Below, piece by piece: positions 32,488 to 42,077 of a DNA stretch of 64,000 nt (the stretch's first letter is position 1; every line of letters starts with the position of its first letter). The notes under the pieces are model-generated. The model did not search any database, was not told the origin of the DNA, and saw only the letters and a program-made list of their open reading frames with translations. This DNA is from Pseudarthrobacter sp. NIBRBAC000502770 (GTDB lineage: Bacteria; Actinomycetota; Actinomycetes; Actinomycetales; Micrococcaceae): NCBI RefSeq assembly GCF_006517815.1, contig NZ_CP041198.1, forward strand, positions 1,736,001 through 1,800,000. Reading direction: 5' to 3'. The position numbers were made by a program, and so were the translations under genes.

Positions 32488-33066
32488 TCACCGTGCACGG
32501 CGCGCTTTTGCCTCTGCTTCCGCCCAAGCCCGCTGGGCCTGCGTCAGGGCCGAACTGCCGGGACCGGTAGTGGCCACCGCGGCCCCGCTCCCGGCCCGCC
32601 ACGCGTGGGTGATGGCCAGTGCCAGCGCATCGGCAGCGTCAGCCGGCCGTGGCGGGGCGTCAAGGCGGAGGATCTTGGTCACCAGCTTGGTCACGGCATC
32701 CTTGTTCGAGGTTCCGCTCCCGGTCACCGCCGCTTTGACTTCGGACGGCGTATGCAGAGCCACCGGTATGCCCCGGCGGGCCGCCGCCGCGATCACCACC
32801 CCGGACGCCTGGGCCACACCCATCACCGTGCTGACGTTGAGCTGCGAGAAGACACGTTCGACGGCGAGGACCTCCGGTTCGTAACGGTCCAGCCACTCGT
32901 CGATGGCCGTGGCAATCACCAACAGGCGCCGGTCAAGGGTTTCGTCCGGGGAGGTGCCCACCACGCCTACCGCCACCATGCTGGCCCGGCGGTTGCGTTC
33001 AACATCCACCACGCCGATCCCGCACCGGGTGAGTCCGGGGTCAACGCCAAGGACGCGGAGCGTCAC
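32488..33066 (-). CDS. ruvC: Holliday junction resolvase RuvC
   Basis: RNase H-fold endonuclease resolving junctions. The 192-residue protein has catalytic acidic residues in [13 protein letters not shown] (first Asp), LAVERVFSQ (Glu), and the C-terminal [14 protein letters not shown] pair. The [16 protein letters not shown] segment is the usual DNA-binding part. It starts at 33066, 68 bp after yebC, and heads the ruvC-ruvA-ruvB run. Confidence 0.96.
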   Translation of the reverse strand: MTLRVLGVDPGLTRCGIGVVDVERNRRASMVAVGVVGTSPDETLDRRLLVIATAIDEWLDRYEPEVLAVERVFSQLNVSTVMGVAQASGVVIAAAARRGIPVALHTPSEVKAAVTGSGTSNKDAVTKLVTKILRLDAPPRPADAADALALAITHAWRAGSGAAVATTGPGSSALTQAQRAWAEAEAKARRAR

Positions 33067-33134
33067 TTCCGGCCCGCCGCGGCCGGCAGACCGGGGCGGG
33101 CCTCGCGTGGTGGTCTAGCTGACAAGGCCGGACG

Positions 33135-33890
33135 TCACTCTGATTCCAGGGCGGCCTGGACTTCGTCGCTGAGGTCGGCGTTGCTGTAGACATTCTGCAC
33201 GTCGTCGAGTTCCTCCAGCGCGTCTGCCAGCTTCAGGAACTTCCGGGCGCCGTCGACATCCAGTTCCACCTGCATGGAGGGAACGAACTCAACTTCATCC
33301 GTGTCGTATTCAATGCCGGCCTCCGCCAGCGCTTCACGGATGGCCGGGAGGTCACCCGGTTCCGAGTGGATCTCGAAGGTCTCGCCGTTGTCCTTGACTT
33401 CCTCCGCGCCCGCATCCAGGACGGCCATCAGGACGTCGTCCTCGCTCAGGCCGTTCTTGGGGAGGTTCACCACGCCCTTGCGGGTGAAGAGGTAGCTGAC
33501 CGAGCCGGGGTCGGCGATGGTTCCGCCGTTGCGGGAGATGGCCAGGCGGACTTCGGAGGCCGCCCGGTTCTTGTTGTCGGTGAGGCACTCAATCAGCAGG
33601 GCAGAGCCCTGGGGGCCCCGGGCCTCGTACATGATTTCGGTGTAGTCCACCACTTCGCCGGTCAGGCCGGCACCGCGCTTGATGGCGCGGTCAATGTTGT
33701 CGTTGGGCACCGAGGTCTTCTTGGCCTTGGTCACGGCAAGTTCCAGGCCGGGGTTGCCGGCGAGGTCCGGTCCGCCCATGCGGGCGGCAACTTCGATGTT
33801 CTTGATCAGCTTGGCGAACGACTTGGCGCGGCGGCTGTCAATGATCGCCTTTTTGTGCTTGGTCGTTGCCCATTTGGAGTGGCCTGACAT
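33135..33890 (-). CDS. YebC/PmpR-family DNA-binding protein
   Basis: A 251-residue YebC-family protein, traditionally annotated as a transcriptional regulator; recent work links the family to relief of ribosome stalling at proline-rich motifs. The N-terminus [23 protein letters not shown] is the family signature, followed by [36 protein letters not shown] and [13 protein letters not shown]. It lies between pdxT (4 bp away) and ruvC, the standard actinobacterial order. Confidence 0.95.
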   Translation of the reverse strand: MSGHSKWATTKHKKAIIDSRRAKSFAKLIKNIEVAARMGGPDLAGNPGLELAVTKAKKTSVPNDNIDRAIKRGAGLTGEVVDYTEIMYEARGPQGSALLIECLTDNKNRAASEVRLAISRNGGTIADPGSVSYLFTRKGVVNLPKNGLSEDDVLMAVLDAGAEEVKDNGETFEIHSEPGDLPAIREALAEAGIEYDTDEVEFVPSMQVELDVDGARKFLKLADALEELDDVQNVYSNADLSDEVQAALESE

Positions 33891-33894
33891 GGCT

Positions 33895-34605
33895 TTACGC
33901 TTCTCCTCTGATCATTCGGATAAAAAGTTCATGTACGCGTTTTTCGCCGGTCACTTCCGGATGGAAGGAGGTGGCCAGCAGCTGGCCGGAACGCACTGCG
34001 ACAATTCTAGCCGCCCCGGGCAGCGATACGGCGTGCGACGCCTGTCCGGGGTCCGCCGGTTCCACCTGGGCCAGGACCTCCACGCCCGGCCCGGCCCGCT
34101 CCACCCAGGGGCCGCGGATGAAGACGGCGTGCACGGGTTCCACACCCGATGCGGTGGCGCTGAAGTCCAGTCCCTTAAAGTCCAGATCCGTTTCGAAGGA
34201 CTCCCGCTGCCGGCCAAAAGCGTTGCGGCGGACGGTGATGTCCAGGCCCCCAAAGGTCTGCTGCGGGGCCCCGGAAAGGTCCGTGGCGGGATCGGCGATG
34301 TCCGCCGCGAGCAGGATCATTCCCGCGCAGGAGCCATAGACGGGAAGGCCCTCGGCAATGTATTTGCGCAGGGGGTCGGCGAGGTCGAAGGCGCGCGCCA
34401 GTTTGTCGATGGTGGTGGATTCGCCGCCGGGAATGATGAGGCCGTCCAGGCCATCCAGCTCAGCCGGCCGGCGGACAGCGATGCCCTGTGCGCCGGTGGC
34501 TTCCGCGGCGCGCAGGTGCTCGCGGAAGTCTCCCTGGAGGGCCAGGACGCCAATCCGCAGGCCCGAGCCCACGCGCGCAGGATCAGCAGAAGGGGGGTTT
34601 GTCAT
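33895..34605 (-). CDS. pdxT: Pyridoxal 5'-phosphate synthase glutaminase subunit PdxT
   Basis: Glutamine amidotransferase that feeds ammonia to PdxS for PLP synthesis. The 236-residue protein has the class I triad: Cys in [11 protein letters not shown], His and Glu in [11 protein letters not shown], plus the family motif [13 protein letters not shown]. The start at 34605 ([13 protein letters not shown]) is chosen because the domain begins at [12 protein letters not shown]; the frame is open more than 900 bases further upstream, antisense to murT. It lies about 6 kb from pdxS, with murT, gatD, a flavoprotein and a peptidase in between. Confidence 0.95.
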   Translation of the reverse strand: MTNPPSADPARVGSGLRIGVLALQGDFREHLRAAEATGAQGIAVRRPAELDGLDGLIIPGGESTTIDKLARAFDLADPLRKYIAEGLPVYGSCAGMILLAADIADPATDLSGAPQQTFGGLDITVRRNAFGRQRESFETDLDFKGLDFSATASGVEPVHAVFIRGPWVERAGPGVEVLAQVEPADPGQASHAVSLPGAARIVAVRSGQLLATSFHPEVTGEKRVHELFIRMIRGEA

Positions 34606-34683
34606 CCTTCCAGCATACGGTCCCGGCACTCCGGCTGCTGCCGGCAGGAGGCCGCCGTAAAGGGTTGCATGCCGCTGCTGGGA

Positions 34684-34689
34684 TATATT
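34684..34689 (+). promoter_or_regulatory. -10 box of murT-gatD
   Basis: TATATT, 6 bases before the ATG at 34696, stands out in GC-rich surroundings and would give a leaderless murT transcript. No good -35 at normal spacing is seen. The alternative start at 34669, which has AAGGG upstream, would be excluded if this is the promoter. Confidence 0.4.
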
Positions 34690-34695
34690 CGGAAC

Positions 34696-35988
34696 ATGGT
34701 CTTCTTCACTGTTCCGCTCGGCAAGCTGGTCCGCAGGGTATCCCGGCTGCGCGGCGGCGGCTCCGCACTTCCAGGCCTGGTGGTGGAGAAAATCGACCCC
34801 GGCTTCATGCGCCGGACACTCACCACCCTGCCCCACGGCGTGGCAGTGGTCAGCGGTACCAACGGCAAGACCACCACCACCAAAATGGTGGTTGAACTGC
34901 TGGAAAGCCAGGGCCTGAAGGTGTTCACCAACCGGACGGGCAGCAACTTCACCAGGGGTGTGGCCGCAGCCCTCCTCGGCGAGGTCGACTGGCGCGGCAG
35001 GCTGGACGCAGACATTGCGGTCCTGGAACTTGACGAGGCCCACGCCGTGCATTTCGTCAACAGTGTCCCGCCCCGCTATTGCCTGCTGCTCAATGTGCTT
35101 CGCGACCAGCTGGACCGTTTTGGCGAGATCGACAAGACCGCACAACTCCTGCAGCACATCGCCGCCAAGACCACGGGAACGGTGGTCCTGAACCGCGAGG
35201 ACCCGCGGGTTGCCAGGATCGCGGATACGCTGACCGGCCAGGACGTCAAGTACTTCGGCCTTGACGATTCCCTGCTGGGCACCTTCCCCAACGACGATGA
35301 CATGCGCGCCGCTCCGGGCAGCCCCGCCCCGGCGGCCCTGCCCGCAAAGCCGCAGGCCGACGTCGTGCTCCGCAGGGTGGGCGCGGACAGCGCCGAATTT
35401 GAGTACGACGGCGGTACGGTCACCACGGCGATGAAGCTGCGCGGCGTGTACAACATCTTCAATGCGGCCGCGGCCCTCACCCTTGCCCGCAGCATTTGCG
35501 GCGGCGGCGCCGCCACGGCGAACCACGAAACCCTGCTGCAGGCGCTGTCCCAGGTGGCGCCCGCCTTCGGCCGCGGGGAAAGCCTCACCGTCGGCGGCCA
35601 GCCCCTGGACCTGGTACTGGTCAAGAACCCCAGCGGCTTCCGGCTGGGGCTGAAGTCCTTCCCCGCAAGCGGCTACGCCACCATGATCGCGATCAACGAC
35701 AACTACGCCGACGGCCGGGACATGTCCTGGCTGTGGGATGTGGAATTCGATTCGCTTCGCGAAGGCGGGGTGGACCTGCTGACGGGGTCGCGCGCCTACG
35801 ACATGGCACTGCGCCTGCAGTACGACGAAGTCCCGGTGGGCGCCGTGGACACCGACATTCCAGCCGCCCTTGCCGCCTTCATCCGGGAAGGCCAGGGCAA
35901 ACCCAAGCGGATCTTCTGCACCTACACCGCCATGCTCGCCATCCGCCGCGAGCTGTCCAAAGTCACCACCGTGGAGGTTGTCTCATGA
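34696..35988 (+). CDS. murT: Lipid II isoglutaminyl synthase, MurT subunit
   Basis: Mur-ligase-like subunit that activates the D-Glu of lipid II for amidation to isoglutamine with GatD. The 430-residue protein has the ATP loop [13 protein letters not shown], the Mur-ligase central segment [25 protein letters not shown], and the MurT C-terminal DUF1727 part with [18 protein letters not shown], whose Asp completes the GatD active site. The C-x2-C zinc ribbon known from staphylococcal MurT is missing: there are only three scattered cysteines, and an Ala/Pro loop occupies that place. The stop overlaps gatD (ATGA). Confidence 0.93.
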   Translation: MVFFTVPLGKLVRRVSRLRGGGSALPGLVVEKIDPGFMRRTLTTLPHGVAVVSGTNGKTTTTKMVVELLESQGLKVFTNRTGSNFTRGVAAALLGEVDWRGRLDADIAVLELDEAHAVHFVNSVPPRYCLLLNVLRDQLDRFGEIDKTAQLLQHIAAKTTGTVVLNREDPRVARIADTLTGQDVKYFGLDDSLLGTFPNDDDMRAAPGSPAPAALPAKPQADVVLRRVGADSAEFEYDGGTVTTAMKLRGVYNIFNAAAALTLARSICGGGAATANHETLLQALSQVAPAFGRGESLTVGGQPLDLVLVKNPSGFRLGLKSFPASGYATMIAINDNYADGRDMSWLWDVEFDSLREGGVDLLTGSRAYDMALRLQYDEVPVGAVDTDIPAALAAFIREGQGKPKRIFCTYTAMLAIRRELSKVTTVEVVS

Positions 35989-36740
35989 GTACGGCAGAAG
36001 CAGCGGAAACCGGCAACCTGTCCAAGGGCACCCTCCGCGTGGTCCAGTTGTACCCGCGGGACATGAACATCTATGGGGACTGGGGCAATGCCCTGGTCCT
36101 CCAGCGCCGCATCGCCTGGCACGGATACACGCCCGAACTGCTCGAGTACAACGTGGGCGACCCCTTCCCCGAGGACGTGGACATCATCGTCGGCGGCGGC
36201 GGGCAGGACAGCGGGCAGCTGGTCATCCAGGACGACCTGCAGGCCAGGGCCGGCCGGCTGAAGGAATTGGCCGAGGACGGCACACCCATGCTGGTCATCT
36301 GCGGCCTGTACCAGCTTTTTGGCAGGTTCTTCAAGACACGCACCGGCGCCGTCATTCCGGGCATCAGCGTCCTGGACGTGGAAACGCACGGCACGGATGA
36401 GCGCCTGATCGGGAACGTCAAGGTCTCAACCACCGAATTCGGCGAGGTGCTCGGCTACGAAAACCACAGCGGGCAGACCACGCTGGGCAGCGGCGTGCGC
36501 CCGCTGGGAACCGTGGCCAAGGGGACCGGGAACAACAGCAACGACGGCCAGGAAGGGGCGCGGTACCGCAACATCGTGGCCAGCTACCTGCACGGTTCGC
36601 TGCTTCCCAAGAACCCGGCCATCGCCGACTTCCTCATCCGCACCGCCGCGGAGCGCAAATTCGGCAGCTTCTCCCCCGGCAGCCCTGACGACACCTATGC
36701 GGCCCTGGCGAGGGAGCACGCCGGCCGCCGGCCCCGCTAG
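35985..36740 (+). CDS. gatD: Lipid II isoglutaminyl synthase, glutaminase subunit GatD
   Basis: CobB/CobQ-like glutamine amidotransferase supplying ammonia to MurT. The 251-residue protein has the nucleophile Cys in MLVICGLYQLFG, the His in NIVASYLHGSLLPKNP, and the family motifs LYPRDMNIYGDWGN and VGGGGQDSGQ. The ATG at 35985 overlaps the murT stop by four bases, fixing the start; together they form a two-gene operon. Amidated peptidoglycan is expected in this organism. Confidence 0.95.
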   Translation: MSTAEAAETGNLSKGTLRVVQLYPRDMNIYGDWGNALVLQRRIAWHGYTPELLEYNVGDPFPEDVDIIVGGGGQDSGQLVIQDDLQARAGRLKELAEDGTPMLVICGLYQLFGRFFKTRTGAVIPGISVLDVETHGTDERLIGNVKVSTTEFGEVLGYENHSGQTTLGSGVRPLGTVAKGTGNNSNDGQEGARYRNIVASYLHGSLLPKNPAIADFLIRTAAERKFGSFSPGSPDDTYAALAREHAGRRPR

Positions 36741-36756
36741 GCTGCGACCACCTGGA

Positions 36757-38127
36757 TCACCGCCACTGGAAGTACTCCCGGTGGATATTGGCCCGGCGGA
36801 CACCCGCTGCCCGGAATGCCCTGCGGAACTGCCGCAGCATGGCATCGGGTCCTCCCATGAAGACGGACAGCATCCGTGGTTCCGTGTCCACCGCCGCAAT
36901 GACCGCTTGCGGAGTCAGCCGCCCGTCCGTTTCGGTGTCAACCACATGGATGTGGAGCCTCGGGTGGTTCCTGGCGATGGCGAGGATCTCTTCGGCAAAC
37001 GGCGAAGGGCCGGCCGACGTGACGAAGAAGTGCACCTCCTCAGGCAGGTCCCCGCCCGCTGCTTCCAGCGACCGGACCCAGCTGAGGAAGGGCGTGATCC
37101 CCACGCCGCCGGCGATCCAGACCTGGTGGGCAGTGCCCTTGTGCCGGTCAAAGCGGCCGTAGGGGCCGCCCACCACAGCAGGCATTCCCGCCTGGACAAC
37201 GTCGGGAAGCCGCGAGGTGTGGTCGCCCAGCGCTTTCACCGTGATGCTGATACCACCTTCCGGTGCGGGACCCGAGATTGAAAAAGGGTGCCGCTGCCAG
37301 CCGTCCGCCGTTTCAAGGTAGACCATGGCGAACTGCCCGGGTTTGAACTCCAGCGGGCGGCCCAATGGCCGGAGCGCCACTTCCACCAGGTCCGCGGCAA
37401 CCGGGCGGACACCGGCAACCTGGTAGTCATGATGGGGCAGGAACCGCCTCGCCAGCAGCTCCCGGTATACGTAGAACGCCAACCCGGTTCCGCCGATTGC
37501 CACGTAACTCCACCGCAGGCCCGGCGCCGCCTCAAACGCGCTGGCATCGAACAATCCGTGCAGGAAGCCGGCAGCAACGAACAGCCCTGTGAGGCGGTGG
37601 AAGCCGCGCCAGCGTTCATAGCCCCCCAGCAGCCGTACCACCAGGCGGACACCTTGTGCCTGCAGCGCCGCTACAACCAGACGCCTTGCCGGGGCGGGCA
37701 GCATGGTCCGCCAACGCGGCAGCACCGCCCACACCACCAGGGCGGCCAGGCCGGAAATGGCCACCACCGCCAGCGTCTTTCCCACGCTTGTTGCCTCCGG
37801 GTTGGACGCGAGCTCTATGTGCGGCAGCAACAGGACAGTGGCCGTCATGGCCGCCCGGCGGTGCCAGATGGCAGCGTGGTCAATCCCGCCGAACACCGGC
37901 TCAACGTGCGGGAGGGTACTGACCAGGACCAGGGCGACGGAATACAGCAGTACGGATTCACCGCCGAAGAGCTGGCCCACATGCCTGGGCAGCGGCTCGG
38001 CCACCGGCCGCGCCAGGTACCAGAAAATGGCGTAAGCGGCCACGACGGCTGTTATTGCGCCCGGACCGATCCATCGGAGTGGGATACCCAGGAAGGCAGC
38101 TGCCGGCGTCGTTCCATGGTTGCCCAT
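36757..38127 (-). CDS. Ferric reductase-like membrane flavoprotein
   Basis: A 456-residue protein with an N-terminal membrane part (about six TM helices with histidine candidates for heme ligands, e.g. VSTLPHVEPVF, AAIWHRRAAM and RGFHRLTGLF) and a C-terminal FAD/NAD(P)H reductase domain. The FAD motif is RHPFSIS, the NAD part starts at VWIAGGVGITPFLSW, and the end FMGGPDAML ... HREYFQWR is typical of ferredoxin-reductase-type domains. It likely moves electrons from NAD(P)H across the membrane; the acceptor (ferric iron, oxygen or other) cannot be told. It is convergent with gatD and divergent from the M3 peptidase gene. Confidence 0.85.
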   Translation of the reverse strand: MGNHGTTPAAAFLGIPLRWIGPGAITAVVAAYAIFWYLARPVAEPLPRHVGQLFGGESVLLYSVALVLVSTLPHVEPVFGGIDHAAIWHRRAAMTATVLLLPHIELASNPEATSVGKTLAVVAISGLAALVVWAVLPRWRTMLPAPARRLVVAALQAQGVRLVVRLLGGYERWRGFHRLTGLFVAAGFLHGLFDASAFEAAPGLRWSYVAIGGTGLAFYVYRELLARRFLPHHDYQVAGVRPVAADLVEVALRPLGRPLEFKPGQFAMVYLETADGWQRHPFSISGPAPEGGISITVKALGDHTSRLPDVVQAGMPAVVGGPYGRFDRHKGTAHQVWIAGGVGITPFLSWVRSLEAAGGDLPEEVHFFVTSAGPSPFAEEILAIARNHPRLHIHVVDTETDGRLTPQAVIAAVDTEPRMLSVFMGGPDAMLRQFRRAFRAAGVRRANIHREYFQWR

Positions 38128-38293
38128 TGAGCAAAGGTCCCTTCATCACTGCCAATCCCGTGCGCCTGCCTGCAGGACGCACAGAATGCGGTCCGGACCG
38201 GACCCCTAGCGGCCATTGTAGGTATGCCCGCTGGGAGCACACGCCCACGTGGATGTGATTGAGAAGCGCGTCCCGCTGTGAAAGGTTTAGCCC

Positions 38294-40306
38294 ATGACCA
38301 ACCCGCTCCTGGCCGCCAGTCCCCTGCCCTACGGCCTCCCTCCTTTCGAGGCCCTTAGCGCAGACATGTACGGCGCCGCCATTGAAGAAGGATTGGCAGC
38401 ACACCTGGCCGAGATCCTGGCCATCACCGGCAACTCCCAGCCGGCAACCTTCGACAATACGGCCCTGGCCATGGAACGCTCCGGGCAGCTCCTCAACAGG
38501 GCAGCCGCAGCGTTTTTTACACTGGTGTCAGCGGACGCCTCTGCGGAGATCCGGGAACTTGAGACCGGGCTTTCGCCGCGCTTCTCGGCCCACCAGGACG
38601 AGGTGTACCTCAATAGGGCGCTGTACGAGCGCTTCGCCGCCATCGATACTGTCAACCTGGAGGCTGAGTCGGCCCGGCTGGTGGAGGAGTACCTCAAGGA
38701 GTTCCGCCAATCCGGGATCCAGCTCGATGCACCGGGCCAGGAGCGGCTGCGGGCCATCAACGCGGACTTGGCCCGGCTGGGCACGGAGTTCGGCCAGCGG
38801 GTCAAGAAGGGGATGAAATCCGCGGCGCTGCTGGTGGAGGATGCCGCCGAACTCGCGGGCCTGCCGGCTGACGACGTCGCCAGTGCCGCTGAGGCAGCCC
38901 GCGCCGCCGGGCACGGGGGCAAGTACTTGATCACGCTGATCCAGCCCGGCAACCAGCCTGCCCTGGCCTCGCTCGAGAACCGGGACGTCCGCCGTCGCCT
39001 GTTCGAGGCATCCGTGGGAAGGGGCAGTGGAGGCGGACACCTGGATGTCCTGGATCTCGCCAGGGACATGGCCGGGTTGCGGGCCGAAAAGGCCCAACTG
39101 CTGGGTTTCGCGAACTACGCCGAACTTGTGGCCGACCGACAGACGGCGCCGGATTTCGAGGCAGTGCAAACGATGCTGGGCCGGATGGCGCCGGCGGCTG
39201 TCCGCAATGCCGACGCCGAGGCCGCGGCCCTTGCGGACGTCGCAGGGCATCCACTGGAAGCCTGGGATTGGGCCTACTATTCGGCAAAGGTGCGGCGCGA
39301 AAAATACGACGTTAATGAACAGGCACTGCGTCCGTACTTCGAGCTGGACCGGGTCATCACGGATGGAGTGTTCTTTGCCGCCACCGCGCTGTACGGGATC
39401 ACTTTCCACGAGCGGCCCGACCTCAAGGCCTACCACCCGGATGTCCGGATCTGGGAAGTCCGGGATGGGGACGGAACCGGGCTGGGGCTCTTCCTCGGCG
39501 ACTACTACTCGCGTGAATCCAAGCGCGGCGGAGCGTGGATGAACTCGCTCGTGGACCAGTCGGGGCTGCTGGGCACCCGGCCCGTGGTGACCAATACGCT
39601 CAACATTTCCAAGCCGCCGGCAGGCGAACCGACACTCCTCACCCTGGATGAGCTGCGGACCCTGTTCCACGAGTTCGGCCATGCGCTGCATGGCCTGTTT
39701 TCCAACGTCACCTACCCCCGGTTCTCCGGCACCTCCGTGCCGCGGGACTTCGTGGAGTACCCCTCCCAGGTCAACGAAATGTGGATCATGTGGCCGGAGG
39801 TGTTGTACAACTATGCCCGGCACCACGTCACCGGCGAACCGCTGCCGCAGGACGTGGTGGACCGGCTGGAGGAATCCCGGCTTTGGGGCGAAGGGTTTGC
39901 CACCACCGAGTACCTGGGCGCGGCCCTCCTGGACCTGGCGTGGCACACGCTGGAACCAGGCAATGTTCCGGATGATGCGCTGGAGTTTGAGGCGAAGGCC
40001 CTGGCTGCGGCGGGGATCTCGCACCCACTGATCCCGCCCCGCTACCGGACGGGCTACTTCCAGCACATCTTCTCCGGCGCCGGATACGCGGCGGGCTACT
40101 ACTCCTACATCTGGAGCGAGGTGCTGGATGCCGAAACGGTTGACTGGTTCACGGAAAACGGCGGCCTGGCCAGAACCAACGGCGAACGCTTCCGGCAGGA
40201 ACTGCTCAGCCGCGGCAACAGCCGGGACCCGCTGGAATCCTTCCGGATCCTGAGGGGCCGCGAAGCGCGCCTGGACCCGCTGCTGAAGCGCCGCGGCCTG
40301 GAATAG
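38294..40306 (+). CDS. dcp: M3-family peptidyl-dipeptidase (Dcp-type)
   Basis: Zinc metallopeptidase of 670 residues, close to the length of E. coli Dcp. The zinc site HEFGHALHG lies near residue 460 and the third ligand Glu in the downstream EYPSQVNEMW helix. The C-terminus YAAGYYSYIWSEVLDA is the M3 family hallmark. No signal peptide, so a cytosolic peptide-degradation role is likely. The start at 38294 has AAAGG eight bases upstream. It is followed by a hairpin shared with convergent pdxS. Confidence 0.93.
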   Translation: MTNPLLAASPLPYGLPPFEALSADMYGAAIEEGLAAHLAEILAITGNSQPATFDNTALAMERSGQLLNRAAAAFFTLVSADASAEIRELETGLSPRFSAHQDEVYLNRALYERFAAIDTVNLEAESARLVEEYLKEFRQSGIQLDAPGQERLRAINADLARLGTEFGQRVKKGMKSAALLVEDAAELAGLPADDVASAAEAARAAGHGGKYLITLIQPGNQPALASLENRDVRRRLFEASVGRGSGGGHLDVLDLARDMAGLRAEKAQLLGFANYAELVADRQTAPDFEAVQTMLGRMAPAAVRNADAEAAALADVAGHPLEAWDWAYYSAKVRREKYDVNEQALRPYFELDRVITDGVFFAATALYGITFHERPDLKAYHPDVRIWEVRDGDGTGLGLFLGDYYSRESKRGGAWMNSLVDQSGLLGTRPVVTNTLNISKPPAGEPTLLTLDELRTLFHEFGHALHGLFSNVTYPRFSGTSVPRDFVEYPSQVNEMWIMWPEVLYNYARHHVTGEPLPQDVVDRLEESRLWGEGFATTEYLGAALLDLAWHTLEPGNVPDDALEFEAKALAAAGISHPLIPPRYRTGYFQHIFSGAGYAAGYYSYIWSEVLDAETVDWFTENGGLARTNGERFRQELLSRGNSRDPLESFRILRGREARLDPLLKRRGLE

Positions 40307-40324
40307 CCACTACTGCTTAAAAGA

Positions 40325-40367
40325 ACGACGCCGGCCCCCACCAAAAGAGGTGAGGAGCCGGCGTCGT
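40325..40367. terminator. Bidirectional terminator between dcp and pdxS
   Basis: An 11-bp perfect inverted repeat (ACGACGCCGGC, 40325-40335, with 40357-40367) with a purine-rich loop, 19 bases after the dcp stop and 23 bases after the pdxS stop. Confidence 0.75.
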
Positions 40368-40389
40368 CATTACTTGGGCGAGGAGGGAA

Positions 40390-41316
40390 TTACCAGCCGC
40401 GTTCTGCGAGGCGGTGCGGCTGGGGGATTTCGTCGACGTTGATGCCCACCATGGCTTCGCCGAGCCCGCGGGAGGCCTTGGCGATGACGTCGGGGTCGTC
40501 GAAGAAGGTAGTGGCCTTCACAACGGCGGCGGCGCGCTGGGCGGGGTTGCCGGACTTGAAGATGCCGGAGCCGACGAACACGCCGTCGGCGCCGAGCTGC
40601 ATCATCATGGCAGCGTCAGCGGGGGTGGCGATGCCGCCGGCGGTGAACAGGACAACGGGCAGCTTGCCGGCAGCGGCGACTTCCTTGACCAGTTCGTACG
40701 GGGCCTGCAGTTCCTTGGCGGCGACGTACAGCTCGTCCTCGGGCAGGGAGGACAGCCGGGCGATCTCCGAGCGGATCTTGCGCATGTGGCCGGTGGCGTT
40801 GGAGACGTCGCCGGTGCCCGCTTCGCCCTTGGAGCGGATCATGGCCGCGCCCTCGTTGATGCGGCGCAGGGCCTCACCGAGGTTGGTGGCACCGCAGACG
40901 AAGGGAACCTTGAAGTTCCACTTGTCGATGTGGTTGACGTAGTCGGCCGGGGTCAGGACCTCGGACTCGTCGATGTAGTCGACACCCAGGGACTGCAGGA
41001 CCTGGGCCTCGACGAAGTGGCCGATGCGGGCCTTGGCCATCACCGGGATGGACACGGCGTCAATGATCTGGTCGATCATGTCGGGATCGGACATGCGGGA
41101 CACGCCGCCCTGGGCGCGGATATCGGCCGGAACACGCTCCAGCGCCATGACTGCCACGGCACCGGCGTCTTCGGCGATGCGGGCCTGCTCGACGTTGACG
41201 ACGTCCATGATGACGCCGCCCTTGAGCATCTCGGCCATGCCACGCTTCACGCGGCTGCTGCCCGTGACGCTGCTCGCGGACGAACCGGCCTCGTTGCTTA
41301 CATCAGGTGTAGACAC
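40390..41316 (-). CDS. pdxS: Pyridoxal 5'-phosphate synthase lyase subunit PdxS
   Basis: (beta/alpha)8-barrel enzyme making PLP from ribose 5-phosphate, glyceraldehyde 3-phosphate and ammonia. The 308-residue protein has [19 protein letters not shown] at the start of the barrel, catalytic lysines in [13 protein letters not shown] and [16 protein letters not shown], and the phosphate-binding end [12 protein letters not shown]. The GTG at 41316 matches the usual N-terminus; the frame is open about 90 bases further. An AT-rich TATATAAG on this strand at about 41411-41418 may be its -10, leaving a leader of roughly 90 bases. Its partner pdxT is 6 kb away. Confidence 0.95.
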   Translation of the reverse strand: MSTPDVSNEAGSSASSVTGSSRVKRGMAEMLKGGVIMDVVNVEQARIAEDAGAVAVMALERVPADIRAQGGVSRMSDPDMIDQIIDAVSIPVMAKARIGHFVEAQVLQSLGVDYIDESEVLTPADYVNHIDKWNFKVPFVCGATNLGEALRRINEGAAMIRSKGEAGTGDVSNATGHMRKIRSEIARLSSLPEDELYVAAKELQAPYELVKEVAAAGKLPVVLFTAGGIATPADAAMMMQLGADGVFVGSGIFKSGNPAQRAAAVVKATTFFDDPDVIAKASRGLGEAMVGINVDEIPQPHRLAERGW

Positions 41317-41453
41317 AAAAACCCCTATGGGTAGACAGATGATCTTCGCCGGGCATGCGGCGGCAGCTGCCGGAAGTGCACGCACGGGTTGCCGGGTCGC
41401 TTGACCGGGCACTTATATACTAGTCCCCCGCCGCACGGCAGGCTTAATCATGC

Positions 41454-42077
41454 TTAATCAGCGGGCGTCGGCTCCGCCAGGGCCTGCCGGCGCACCGACA
41501 GTACGCGCTGCACCACGGTGACGAGGCTCGCTGCCGCCAGGAGGACCAGGGTAGCCAGGAGCACCACAGCCGGCAGGCCCAGTCCGGTAAGGCCGGTAAC
41601 CACCAGCACCGAAACCAGGCGTTCGGCCCGTTCTGCGATGCCGACGTTGGCGGTGAACCCCAGCGACTCTGCCTTGGCACGGGCGTATGAGACAACCATG
41701 CCCAGCACCAGGCACAGCAGGGCGCAGACGGCGATGGCCCCATTGTTGCCACCGGTGAAGAACCAGACGGACACCCCGGCAAAGAGGGCGCCGTCGGCGA
41801 TGCGGTCAAGGGTGGAGTCGAGGAAGTTTCCCCAGCGGCTCTTGACGTCCTGCATCCTGGCCATGATGCCGTCCAGGACATCGGAAAAGATGAAGGCGGT
41901 GATGAAGACTGTCCCCCAGAAAAGCTGGCCCAGCGGGTAGAAAACCAGGGCTCCGGCGGCAACTCCTGCGGTTCCGAGAATGGTTACCGTGTCCGGGGAC
42001 ACGCCGATTTTCAGGAGCCAGCGGGCCAGCGGGGTGAACAGCGCGGTGAAGAAACCGCGGGCATGCCTATTCAGCAT
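41454..42077 (-). CDS. pgsA: CDP-alcohol phosphatidyltransferase, likely phosphatidylinositol-phosphate synthase
   Basis: Membrane enzyme of 207 residues with the complete family motif D-x2-D-G-x2-A-R-x8-G-x3-D-x3-D, seen as DVLDGIMARMQDVKSRWG and then NFLDSTLD. Actinobacterial members in this place (Rv2612c in M. tuberculosis) join CDP-diacylglycerol to inositol phosphate. The start at 42077 overlaps the HIT gene end by 11 bases, so they are coupled; the gene is followed by pdxS rather than by acyltransferase and pimA genes. Several TM helices are clear (ALFAGVSVWFF, LLATLVLLAAASLVTVV). Confidence 0.9.
   Translation of the reverse strand: MLNRHARGFFTALFTPLARWLLKIGVSPDTVTILGTAGVAAGALVFYPLGQLFWGTVFITAFIFSDVLDGIMARMQDVKSRWGNFLDSTLDRIADGALFAGVSVWFFTGGNNGAIAVCALLCLVLGMVVSYARAKAESLGFTANVGIAERAERLVSVLVVTGLTGLGLPAVVLLATLVLLAAASLVTVVQRVLSVRRQALAEPTPAD

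Noticed and set aside
34606-35526. Upstream extension of the pdxT frame
   Set aside because: It lies antisense to murT and before the PdxT fold begins; the ATG at 34605 gives a family-length protein.
38190-38204. GGTCCG-GAC-CGGACC palindrome in the flavoprotein/dcp gap
   Set aside because: Short GC palindromes are common at this base composition and no promoter element is aligned with it.
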